From JBDWFY01 sp964291365 (GTDB taxonomy: Bacteria; Pseudomonadota; Alphaproteobacteria; Rhizobiales; Stappiaceae): DNA of 64,000 nt. The notes beneath the pieces are model-generated. The model was not told the origin of the DNA and made no database searches. It saw only the letters and a list, made by a program, of their open reading frames with translations. The stretch spans positions 992,001-1,056,000 of the forward strand of contig OZ220010.1 in the NCBI GenBank assembly GCA_964291365.2, written 5' to 3'. Shown in pieces: positions 9,662-20,202 of this stretch. Both the position numbers and the translations under genes were made by a program. The first letter of the stretch is position 1. Each line of letters begins with the position of its first letter.

Positions 9662-12600
9662 ATGATCATTCAAAATCTTGTCAAAGCACTGATACTGGGT
9701 ATATTAATGCAAGATCTTCTTATGATATGTGCTGAAAAAAGGACGTATTTCATCAAACCATCAGAAGATTCTTCATGCACTGAACAGCCATGTCTCACTT
9801 TAGACAAATATGTTGCCAACACTGCTGAACATGCCGAAGAAATAACACTTGTAGTCAGTGCTGATGAGTACACTTTATCTTCAAAGCTGACTATTTCAAA
9901 TATCACAAAATTCTTAATGATTTCCAACAACACTAACAACTCCATTACATGCAGCCAATTGGCTGGGTTCCAATTCAACAATGTGAGCATGGTTACACTG
10001 GTCAACCTTACATTCATCAGGTGTGGAGGAAGGTCTCGATTAAATGCAGTTTTACAACTATCACACGTCAATATTAGCATTAAAGGATGCTTATTTGCCT
10101 TCTCTAAAGGAAGAGTAATTGATGCAGCCAACAGTACAGTAAGAGTAAAGAGTTGCATTTTCAAGAATTCTTCTGCTGGAGTTCTTTCTGCAAACCACAA
10201 TACAACCATGTACGATATAGGAAGTTTCTACGTACAAAACTTCCTAGCAATAAACACAACTGCAATTTTTTACATTAATTCAAGCGCTGTGAGCTTTAAC
10301 AATTGTTCTTTCACTAATAATGGAGATAATACTTCCAATATTTTACACGTACGAGGTGGTAATCTGACATTTAAACAATGTGAGATAGTCAACAGTACAG
10401 CAATACAGTACGTGCTAATATCATCCAAAAATAGCACAACAGAAATTGAACAAAGCATTTTTCAGTACAACTTGACACCACGATGCTTACTTTTCATCAA
10501 CGAATCTAATCTGAACACCCAAAATAGTATATTTAATTATAATAACAGAGTTTTATATATAAATAATAGTACGGCAGGATCACACAAAAATTTGGTGCTT
10601 AGCAGAAACACTGACATACAATACATAGTAAGAATTCACAGAAGTAATGTAAATTTGGAAGCATTTATGGTATCTAACAACATGGGCCCTATTGATATTA
10701 CAGATAGTAAGATTACATTCCATGCACTAAGCCAATTTCTAAGCAATCATTGCTATTTCAGAGGAGGTATGTTTATTACCACAGCAAGTATAATTCACTT
10801 CAAAGGTAAAACAGTGTTTTATAAGAACAAAAGTTGGAATACTAGTAGAGGAGGTGCTATAAGGGCAACAGAGAGTAGAGTGTATGCACATGTCGATGCT
10901 TTATTCATCAATAACTATGTAGATGCAAATGTTGGAGGTGCTCTATACCTCCAACAGAGTCATTTTATTTGCCAAAAATGCTGCAACTTCACTGGCAATA
11001 GAGCACCCAGAGGAGGTGCCATCTATGCAATCAACTCCATAATTACAATTGGTAATGACTGGAACAAATTTAATCAAAAAACAAACACAAATACTTCACT
11101 GTCATTTATTGCTAACAGTGCTGGCCAGGGTGGTGCAATCTACCTTGAAGCTAACTCAAAACTTCAAGCGCCAAGAGGAAAAGATTGTAACTATGTGTTA
11201 AAATTTGACAATAACACAGCACAACTCGGAGGAGCTGTATATGTGAATGACTATACGAGCACAATCACTTGTAAAAGCATAACTTATGGTGCATGTTTCA
11301 TACAAGCACCATCATTCACTTCAAATCCTTGGAATGGTTGGATCCAAATTAACAGCATGAGTGGTAATAGTACATTCTATGGTGGATTATTAGACAGATG
11401 CAAAGTGCAGTATAGATACAAAAACCTTCCTCAACCTAATCTTACTGGCATCGATTTTATAAAAAATGTGACACACAGTAAGAAAATTGAAAATATGATA
11501 ACGTCTGAGCCAGTCAGGGTCTGCTATTGTTATAATAAGAAAGTAGATTGCAATTATACACATCCACCAATTAATGTTAAAAGAGGAGAGACTTTTAAAG
11601 CTACAGTTGCAGCAGTTGATCAAGTAAATCATACAATAGATGCCTTGATTTTCATCAAGTCTACAAAGAAATATACATATCGTCTTGGAACAGAACAACA
11701 GGTTCAAAAAACATATAATGGTTGCAGTGACTTGACATTGAATATTTTTTCACCAAATGATTCAATAGAGCTCATCATGTACGCTGAAGGTCCATGCCAA
11801 GATATTGGGATCTCACGAACAACTTTACGTGTAAATTTGGAAAACTGCACTTGCCCAATTGGTTTTCAACCACAGGCTACACAAGATAACTGTTCCTGTG
11901 ACTGTGATCAACAAATTAAACCTCTGGTAAATATATGTTATCAATTGTCACAGTCACTGTTACGACAGGGAGACTTCTGGATTAATTCTCTAAATTACAC
12001 CGATACAATTCGTTACCTCATTTATCCTCATTGTCCTTATGACTATTGCATACCATCAACATATGACGTAAAAATTAACTTGAACACCATTAATGGAGTT
12101 GATGCACAATGTGCTTGGAACCGCACCGGATTGTTGTGCAGTGACTGTAAATCTGGGCTTAGCTTATCTTTAGGAAGCTCACATTGTTTATCATGTCCAA
12201 AAGATTGGCCAAAACTGTTTGTCACCATCATGGTGGGTATACTTGTATCAGGTATTGTCCTAATTGCAGTAATGTTAGTACTTAATTTGACTGTAGCAGT
12301 TGGTACTCTCAATGGATTAATCTTTTATGCAAATATTGTGGCCTCAAGCAATATCACCTACAGTTTTTTGTCAAAACCAAACTTCTTTTCCGTATTCATA
12401 GCTTGGATAAACTTGGAATTGGGACTAGATACTTGTTTTTACAATGGACTGGACACATATTGGAAAGTTTGGCTACAGTTTGCTTTTCCTACTTATATGA
12501 TTGCTATCATACTCATTGTACTTACTGTGAGTAAATTTTCATCAAGATTTGCTAAATTGATTGGTAAAGGAAATCCCATAGCAACACTTACAACTCTAAT

Positions 12601-13522
12601 TCTTCTGTCCTACATGAAATATCTTCGTAATATCATAGATGTTTTCTCTTTTGCTGTCCTCAAGTACCCTGATGGCTCGCGTAAAATATGCTGGCTTCCT
12701 GATGCTAATATCGAATATCTCAAGGGCAGGCACATCCCACTTTTCCTGATGGCTGCAGCAATTGTTGTAATAGGCCTACCATACACAATTCTGCTATTCA
12801 CTTGGCAGTGGCTCCTTAAAGCCCCAAACTATAAATTACTGAGATGGATCAGAAACACAAGGCTTAATCTGTTCATGGAAGCAAATGTAGCAGCCTACAG
12901 CCCAAAACATCGTTACTGGATTGGATTACTTTTACTTATTCGAGTTGCACTTTACCTCGAAATAGCATACCACAATTCGTATAAAATTAATGCTAGCATT
13001 CTAGCCACTGGACTACTCTCTGCATGCTTGCTTTTTGCAAAAACACTGTATAGAAACAAAGTCTACAAAAAGAGAATGATTGACTATCTTGACTCTTTTA
13101 GCTATCTCAACCTCCTAATATTAAGTATTGCTCAACTTTACAATCAGCAAAACAAAACAGGACAGATAATTGCTGCAAAGATTTCTGTAAGTGCCACCTT
13201 TCTCCTGCTCATTCTTGTGCTCACATATCACACAATTATTGCCTTATTAGAAATACCTTGCTTAAGTAGGCTTAATTCATCACTAGCACAAAGATTACAA
13301 AAAGAATTGAAACCAAAAGAACTTCTTCCGCTTAATTCTCAAAAAACAGAATCAATGACGCAAGCAATGATCACATGTACCACCCCTACCTCTACTGAAA
13401 TAGGACTTTCAGATTCTAAAGAAGCATCTACAGCTGAATACAAAGAATGGGAAAGAGCTCTGCCATCATTCACTACGGTGGACACAAACAGCTTGCGTGA
13501 GCCATTGCTACAAGAACTATAA
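9662..13522 (+). CDS. type A beta-helix multi-pass membrane protein (A3)
   Basis: Single frame of 1286 aa. Signal peptide (about 1-24), beta-helix ectodomain with GGAI/GGAL repeats (about 397-530) and many N-glycosylation sequons, GGLLDRC (about 574), CTCPIGF (about 729), CPYDYC (about 791), GLLCSDC (about 823), membrane core from about 850 with HRYWIGLLLLIR (about 1083), then a tail with STEIGLSDSK and a terminal SLREPLL. Membrane segments FAKTLYRNKVYK and YLDSFSYLNLLILSIAQLY are almost identical to those of A1. A3 is therefore the A1 counterpart in the second copy of the duplicated pair. It is shorter than A1 mainly in the beta-helix part, as expected for loss of repeat rungs. The function is unknown. 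Confidence 0.9.
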   Translation: MIIQNLVKALILGILMQDLLMICAEKRTYFIKPSEDSSCTEQPCLTLDKYVANTAEHAEEITLVVSADEYTLSSKLTISNITKFLMISNNTNNSITCSQLAGFQFNNVSMVTLVNLTFIRCGGRSRLNAVLQLSHVNISIKGCLFAFSKGRVIDAANSTVRVKSCIFKNSSAGVLSANHNTTMYDIGSFYVQNFLAINTTAIFYINSSAVSFNNCSFTNNGDNTSNILHVRGGNLTFKQCEIVNSTAIQYVLISSKNSTTEIEQSIFQYNLTPRCLLFINESNLNTQNSIFNYNNRVLYINNSTAGSHKNLVLSRNTDIQYIVRIHRSNVNLEAFMVSNNMGPIDITDSKITFHALSQFLSNHCYFRGGMFITTASIIHFKGKTVFYKNKSWNTSRGGAIRATESRVYAHVDALFINNYVDANVGGALYLQQSHFICQKCCNFTGNRAPRGGAIYAINSIITIGNDWNKFNQKTNTNTSLSFIANSAGQGGAIYLEANSKLQAPRGKDCNYVLKFDNNTAQLGGAVYVNDYTSTITCKSITYGACFIQAPSFTSNPWNGWIQINSMSGNSTFYGGLLDRCKVQYRYKNLPQPNLTGIDFIKNVTHSKKIENMITSEPVRVCYCYNKKVDCNYTHPPINVKRGETFKATVAAVDQVNHTIDALIFIKSTKKYTYRLGTEQQVQKTYNGCSDLTLNIFSPNDSIELIMYAEGPCQDIGISRTTLRVNLENCTCPIGFQPQATQDNCSCDCDQQIKPLVNICYQLSQSLLRQGDFWINSLNYTDTIRYLIYPHCPYDYCIPSTYDVKINLNTINGVDAQCAWNRTGLLCSDCKSGLSLSLGSSHCLSCPKDWPKLFVTIMVGILVSGIVLIAVMLVLNLTVAVGTLNGLIFYANIVASSNITYSFLSKPNFFSVFIAWINLELGLDTCFYNGLDTYWKVWLQFAFPTYMIAIILIVLTVSKFSSRFAKLIGKGNPIATLTTLILLSYMKYLRNIIDVFSFAVLKYPDGSRKICWLPDANIEYLKGRHIPLFLMAAAIVVIGLPYTILLFTWQWLLKAPNYKLLRWIRNTRLNLFMEANVAAYSPKHRYWIGLLLLIRVALYLEIAYHNSYKINASILATGLLSACLLFAKTLYRNKVYKKRMIDYLDSFSYLNLLILSIAQLYNQQNKTGQIIAAKISVSATFLLLILVLTYHTIIALLEIPCLSRLNSSLAQRLQKELKPKELLPLNSQKTESMTQAMITCTTPTSTEIGLSDSKEASTAEYKEWERALPSFTTVDTNSLREPLLQEL

Positions 13523-14103
13523 ACCTGATTTGAATTGATAGATACACATGCATAATTATCTATATGCCTACTATAATAGGTGAGGAAGCTTCTCCTCACA
13601 ATATGTAGCTTTGGTGTATGGATGGCAAAGGATTAAATACATATCCTATTCACTTAGCAATGTATGTACAACACCTCTTCAAGTACTGTAAATGTAGATA
13701 ATTATGTAACACCTAGTAATTGACAAGACAAAACAGTGCACATTTAAAAGCCTAATTTCGTGAAACCGTGTACTCAATATAGTCTGAATAAACCAGCAAG
13801 GATGACCAATCTATCCAGTAAAATTGTCAACGTTATAGTGATAATGACCATGACAATTGATAAAGATTATGCCTTGATTGATCACTGATCATTAAAAGTA
13901 CCTCCATTGTATTTGACTTCAAGCATTTTCCCAATTCCTTCCCAAATGTAATCAGAAAACTGCTGCGGCCATCTACAAAGTATAAATGTTATATGTAAGC
14001 TACACACCAGGCAATATTACATCAATTGAGATTAAGTAGTTAGGCCCATAAAAGAAAGGTGTGAATCAGTCAGTTGTGACGTACTCATGCAAAGTTAGTA
14101 CAA
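13523..14103. other. A3-A4 intergenic region
   Basis: No gene seen. It contains the block 13930-13963 that matches the A1-A2 intergenic region (core TTCCCAAATG), a retained non-coding piece of the duplicated unit. Confidence 0.4.
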
Positions 14104-17100
14104 TGAATTTCCAACATATCACACTAGAATTAATAAATCTAGGTTTGATGCTGCAAACCACAGCAAGTAATCCAGCAGTTTACCCCTTGAAGCTTTGTCA
14201 TGTGCACATGAGTTGCTTTGTTTGACTTTAGAGCAGTTTGCAATCAAGATATCTTAACACATCAGAAACCAAACCATATTGAGCTTAAACAATGGAACCC
14301 ACCGTATTTCTTCAAGGCAAGTTAATGTAAAAAATGTTAATTTGTTTACGATCACTTCAGAAACAATAAGCATCATCAACTGCAGTCAATATGCACGATT
14401 CAGATTCAAAAATGATCAGTTTGACAAATATAAAGTTTATTGGGTGTGGAGGCTCCATCAAAGTCATACACCTTATCATGACACTTTATTCACTCAAAAG
14501 GAAGAGTTAATTTTGCAGAATACAGCAAAATATTAAGGTTACAGGGCGGTTTTAAGTCATCTTATGCAGGAGTTATCACTGCAGAGTCTACATCAAACAT
14601 ACTTGTAAATAACACTATTTTTGAATCATGTAAACACTAACAAACCAGTACTATACAGTACATCAAGCAGTTTAACATTTCAGAAATGTATATTTAATAA
14701 TAATACAGTAAATAGAGATTTAAACCTGATTGAGGTACATAAAAGCACTATTGTGTTGGAAAAGTGTGAATTGACCAACAATAATGCAAGACTGTTGTTA
14801 GCACAGGATATAAACTTGACTATTGACAACTGTACATTCACTAACAATACAGTAGCAAACATTGGACTATTGCATATCTGGTACAGTAAAGTAGAGGTGT
14901 ACACAGGTTTAGATATAAGAGGAAACAATGTTGAGTAGGGACTGCTATATGTACATCAAAGCGAAATAGTCACACACCAGGATGTAAAAATCACAAGAAA
15001 TCATGTAATTCGGAGTACAATTCAACGGAAGCCTAGAATTCTCCCACAACATTGGTGCTATCTTCATCAAAGAGTGTGCAAGGTAATATTCAACAATGCA
15101 AGCACATTTCTCTACAATAAGCAACAAAATCCAAACATATCAGTTCAGCTAGGAGGTGCTATTACCAGCATGTGGAGTATGATACACTTCTATGATACAG
15201 CAAAGTTCTATAGAAATAAATCATGGAAGATTGGAGGTGCCATAGTTGCAAATAGAAGCAGAATATATGCACATAGTATTGCCATATACAAGGAAAACAC
15301 AGCAGAAAAAGGAGGTGCCGTGTACCTGGATCACAGTTACTTCACTTGCCAGTCAAATTGTACTTTTATTGATAATAAAGCATCAACCAAAGGAGGAGCA
15401 ATACATGCAATTGATTCAATAATCTCCATAGGCGATGAGTGGTTTACTTTTCAAGATATGAGTAGTTTATCTAGAGTACTGTCATTTGTGAATAATCATG
15501 CAGTGGAAGGTGGTGGGATCAGTCTAGAGACAAATTCTAAAGTCCATGGTCCTTTGAAATCACGTTATGAGTATTTCATACAATTCATCAACAATACAGC
15601 GGATAAAGGAGCAGCCATATATGTCAATGACTATGGTACCTGTAGCAATGTAAAGTATTTAAATTGTTTCTTGTTCACACCATATAACAAGTCAACACTT
15701 TCCTGGGTCATACTCGATGTCACAGAAAGTGAAAATGCTATATATGGAGGACTGCTGGATAGATGCAATGTAGAGAATGGACTTAATACAAATCCTTATA
15801 GCACAAACACGTGCTCATTACAGCAATTGATCAGGCTGATAATCAAATCAATGCCACAGTTCAAATTCATCATCACCATTCAACTGGTATTCGTCTTGAA
15901 GATCAACAGTACACACAAAAAATATCCAATGAGTGTAACAATATAACACTAAATGTCTATTCTTCACATCGGGATTCAGTGATACTAGCTCTTTCTGCCA
16001 ATGGTCCATGTAACAGCACAGATATCATACAAATGAAAGTGACTTTCTTAAACTGTACCTGTCCAATTGGATTTCAAGAAGTAATAGGAGAAAGCGACTA
16101 CTGTAAGTGTGATTGTGACCCCTATATTCAACGTTACATAACTAAATGCAATGAATCAACTATGTCACTAATACGACAAGGTATCTTCTGGATTGGTTAT
16201 GATGACAGCATAAACAATAATTCCTACATCATTTATCATAATTGCCCCTACGATTACTGTGTTCTATCAACAGAAAATGTGAGCATTAATTTAAATGACT
16301 TCCAAGGAGCTGATGCTCAATGTGCCTTCAATCGCACTGGGGTACTATGCAGCACTTGCAAACCTCCATTTAATACCCTCTCACTTGGTAGCTCATGTTG
16401 CTTAACCTGTACCAAAGATTGGCTAAACATCTTCATTGTCATACTTCTTGTGGGAGGTTTATGTGGCATTGCTCTAGTAGCAATAATCCTGGTTTTGAAC
16501 TTGACAGTATCAGTTGGTACTCTTAACGGATTGGTCTTTTATGCAAATATTGTAGCCTCAAATAATATCATCTACTATAGAACTGGCTCTGAGCCAAATG
16601 CTGTCCTCTCAGTATTCATAGCTTGCCTTAATTTGGAAACAGGACTTAACCTCGATGTATGTGCCATCAAAGGATTAGACACATATTCAAAAATATGGAT
16701 ACAATTTCTATTCCCTACTTACTTAATTTTCATACTACTTGCACTAGTTGCCATCAGCAGATGCTCATCCCGATTTGCTGTACTAATTGGCAAACGAAAT
16801 CCGATAGCAACTCTTGCCACACTCATACTTCTCTCCTATATGAAATTCCTTCGCAACATCATCGATATTTTCTCTTTTGCAGTCATTCATTCTCCTGATG
16901 GCTCATATAAAGTGCGTTGGCTTCCCGATGTCAAAATAGACTACTTTCATGGCAGGCACATCCCACTATTCTTAATAGCAGTGCTCATTGTCCTTGTAGG
17001 TCTTTCTTACATAATTCTGCTACTCTCATGGCAGTGGCTTCTTCAAGCATCAAACTATAGGCTGCTAAGATGGGTCCGTAACACAAGGCTTAATTCATTC

Positions 17101-17751
17101 ATGGAAGCTAATATTGCTTCTTACACACCAAAGCATCGTTACTGGACTGGCCTACTCTTATTCATTCGAGTGATACTTTATCTTGTAATAGCCTATAACA
17201 CCAAGAAGCCTAGAGCTAGCTTTTTAGCTACAGCATTAATTGTGACAAGTCTACTTCTTTTAATGGTAGTAGTAGGTGGGAATATTTACAGGAAGAAATT
17301 TGTTGGCTTCCTAAATTCCTTCTGTTATGTTAACCTCCTGATGCTTAGCATTGCACAACTTTATTGGCAAAATAATATAAAAGGACAAAGAATATCTGCA
17401 GAAATCTCCATGGCTGCCGCCTTTGTTTTACTGCTTGGTGTTCTTATTTACCACACAATTAAAACTTTACTTGAAATCTCCTGCCTTAGTCAGTTAAAAA
17501 CCTCGACTATTATCAAGTTGGGTAAAGCTCATCCACTGATTGGTCATCAAGAAACAGGCTTGATATTACAGACAATGCCTTTGCAAGTTGGCCCCACATT
17601 CACTGAAGTTGGACTCTCAGATTCAAGAAAAGCATGCACAAATGAATGTGGGGAAGAGCATGACATATCTAAGAATTCTACAAGGATAACTACAACAAAG
17701 TGGAAGGAGAGAGATAGCTTATGTGAACCTCTGCTAGATGAAGAAAATTGA
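14104..17751 (+). pseudogene. type A pseudogene (A4), A2-like
   Basis: A broken A2 paralogue. A possible start at 14104 gives a signal-like peptide that runs into TGA within about 40 codons. The homologous sequence continues in other frames in pieces: about 14180-14536, 14621-14938, 15074-15790 and about 15811-17751. Visible lesions include an in-frame TAA near 14253 and a TAG at 14936-14938. At least one frame change lies near 15800, where part of the linker is missing. The last 640 codons are still open and keep CTCPIGF, CPYDYC, GVLCSTC, HRYWTGLLLFIR, TEVGLSDSRK and a terminal SLCEPLL. VVGGNIYRKKFVG places it with A2. Inactivation may be fairly recent, or the 3' half may still be expressed as a shorter protein; I cannot tell which. 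Confidence 0.85.
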
Positions 17752-18126
17752 AGCTGAAGAACTGACATATTACACACGTGTAACAAATTTCACTTTGTAT
17801 GCTAATATTCATTCAGATTTTACACTGCTATTAAATTAACACAGATATTAAAGCTCTATTATATCATCTCACTTTAATAATCAAGACTTGATAATTTATA
17901 TTAATATTATGGCTTTCATTATGGTACACTACTATCACTGTTACTTGAGCGACTGAATAGGCTACAAAACAATGAGCAATAAGTTATTATATTACTCCAA
18001 ACATTGCATAGGAAAACCAGCAAAAACATCTATTCTCCCAAAGAATACTTGATAACCCCACACACTATTCATGTAACCCATCCAGAACTTATCATTAGGA
18101 CAAAACCACTATGTTAAAAGTTCAGT
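17752..18126. other. A4-B1 intergenic region
   Basis: About 375 bp of AT-rich sequence in which I see no gene or repeat. It must carry the B1 promoter and leader. Confidence 0.3.
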
Positions 18127-19821
18127 ATGGAACACGCTGAGAATTTGATCTTATTATTAATGCTAGTTGTAGCTTCAACTAGTCAGTCAAGAACAAACAA
18201 TCTTGACATAATAGAGCAGTCAAGCAGTAGAAAGATTCAGTGTAGCAATGATAGCGCATGTCCTACTTGGTTCACCTGTAACTCTCAGAATCATTGCGAG
18301 TGCAAGAACGGATATCATGATAAAATCGTCTGCAGCAACAAAAAACAAATATCCGCTGTTTTGATCTGCAACTGTGTGACTTACGATGCAAAGAACAATG
18401 CAACATTTGTTGGAGCGTGCTTTTATAACTGTGAGTTTTACCACAAAGATAAGGGGAATAATGATATTTACAATGTACTACCAAAGCAATCAAGACTGCT
18501 ACAAAACAATTCAGCTTGTACACCCTTTCATCGAACTGGCCTACTCTGTGGTGACTGTGAAGAAGGATACAGTCCACTAGTACTCTCATACAACCTCAGT
18601 TGTGTGAAGTGTCCAGACGGACACAAAAATTGGTGGAAGTTCATTTTGGTTGGATTTGTACCCCTTACATTTTTCTACATCTTTATTATCTTTTTCAGCA
18701 TCAATGTGACATCTTCCCATCTGCATGGTGTAGTATCGTTTAGTCAAACTGTAGCAATGCCAGCATTTGTCCGTATAGTGCTGTTTGCACTCAATACATA
18801 CAACAGTAGTGTAGGACTTAAATTTACTAGAGCTATTCTCGTATTTTTCAGCTTTTGGAATCTTGACTTTTTTCGCTCTATTCTTCCAGATATCTGCCTC
18901 AACATAACTACAATTCAAGCCTTAGCTCTGGACTACATAACTGCTCTCTATCCTTTTGTGCTAATACCACTTTCATATTTCTTAATTGAGTTATATGACA
19001 GAGAATGCACTATTATAGTAATGGCATGGAAACCATTCAAGAAGATTCTCACATTTTATCGAACATCGTGGGACATTCGTACATCAGTCATTGATTCTTT
19101 TGCTACATTTTTCTTTTTATCATACTTTAAGATTGTGAGTGTATCAGCAGATCTTTTAATTCCAACTACAATTTATCAACAAGGATCAAATAAATCAATG
19201 CTTGGACTCTATTACTCACCAACTGTCATTTATTTCGGAGATAATCATCGCCCTTATGCTATCTTAGCAATTATCATCCTCACAATATTTGTGGCTTTTC
19301 CCACAGCTATTTTTATTCTTTATCCTTGCAAATGTTTCCAAGCGTTTCTTTCTCTCTTTCTTTTTAACTGGCACTTTCTCCATGTCTTTGTTGATTCCTT
19401 TCAAGGCTATTACAAAGACGGGACAGAACCTGGAACATTTGACTGCCGATGGTTTTCAACAGTAATGCTAGTAAATCGCCTATTTCTCTTCATTGTTTTC
19501 AGCTTAACACTATCCACAATGTACTATATCTATGCTATTATTGTTCTAGCCACTTTTTTGATAGCAACTATTAATATTCAACCATTCAAGAAAGGCTCTA
19601 CTGTTCACTTCCACTCAACTGACTTGATCTTCTCTTTTATCCTTAGCTATTCCCATATTGCTGTTGTTGGAATACTACTAACAGGCACAAAGAATGATTC
19701 ATTCTATCATGTCGTTCAAGGATGCCTTGCCCTTCCATCAGCAATTATTCAAGTTGCATACATCACATTTCTCATTGGCTCATGGCTTGTTTCAAGATGG
19801 AAGTGCAGAAATAAAACATAA
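18127..19821 (+). CDS. type B short Cys-rich multi-pass membrane protein (B1)
   Basis: Single frame of 564 aa starting at ATG. Signal peptide (about 1-22). The Cys-rich ectodomain includes CSNDSACPTWFTC (about 38-50), an EGF-like CxC spacing, CNCVTYD, VGACFYNC, then FHRTGLLCGDCEEGYSP (about 137-153), the counterpart of the GLLCxxC module of type A. A membrane core of about 8 segments follows from about 175, with SWDIRTSVIDSFATFF and DGTEPGTFDCRWFS. The latter aligns with the RYWxGLLLLIR motif of type A. The protein stops about 10 residues after the last segment, so it lacks the type A tail. AATAAA occurs at about 19930, some 110 bp past the stop. The function is unknown; related Cys-module proteins are known from invertebrates as uncharacterised membrane proteins. 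Confidence 0.88.
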   Translation: MEHAENLILLLMLVVASTSQSRTNNLDIIEQSSSRKIQCSNDSACPTWFTCNSQNHCECKNGYHDKIVCSNKKQISAVLICNCVTYDAKNNATFVGACFYNCEFYHKDKGNNDIYNVLPKQSRLLQNNSACTPFHRTGLLCGDCEEGYSPLVLSYNLSCVKCPDGHKNWWKFILVGFVPLTFFYIFIIFFSINVTSSHLHGVVSFSQTVAMPAFVRIVLFALNTYNSSVGLKFTRAILVFFSFWNLDFFRSILPDICLNITTIQALALDYITALYPFVLIPLSYFLIELYDRECTIIVMAWKPFKKILTFYRTSWDIRTSVIDSFATFFFLSYFKIVSVSADLLIPTTIYQQGSNKSMLGLYYSPTVIYFGDNHRPYAILAIIILTIFVAFPTAIFILYPCKCFQAFLSLFLFNWHFLHVFVDSFQGYYKDGTEPGTFDCRWFSTVMLVNRLFLFIVFSLTLSTMYYIYAIIVLATFLIATINIQPFKKGSTVHFHSTDLIFSFILSYSHIAVVGILLTGTKNDSFYHVVQGCLALPSAIIQVAYITFLIGSWLVSRWKCRNKT

Positions 19822-20202
19822 GCAGATGCGTGACAATCACTAACAAAAAGTTGCATACAAAGAATATCATATCATTATTATCACTTTTGTACAGTTCCTC
19901 ATGTACACCACCTATCTTATATCAAACTAAATAAAAGTGTATATTTGTTCCTGAGCAGTACTTGTAGTTGAAAATAATTTGTGTCACTATTGGCCATTTG
20001 TTGATAATGGATTTTGGGAAAAGTGAACACTGACAAACAGTGACTACAGAAACTGCAGAGTGGCTGAGTCTTTGGTTCCACCAGTATAATTCTCACGATA
20101 AAAACATATTACATTAAAAATTCCCATTGCAACTTGTAGACACATTTAAAGCACTACAATTGCAGTGCTAAGAAACATCTGAGATCCAGAGTAGAGGTCA
20201 AC
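19822..20202. other. B1-A5 intergenic region
   Basis: Apart from the probable B1 polyadenylation signal AATAAA at 19930-19935, I see nothing recognisable here. Confidence 0.3.

Noticed and set aside
279..13522. Bacterial (chlamydial) origin of the DNA because of Pmp-like repeats
   Set aside because: The proteins have eukaryotic multi-pass cores, a eukaryotic neighbour gene and no operon features. Only the repeat signature is shared.
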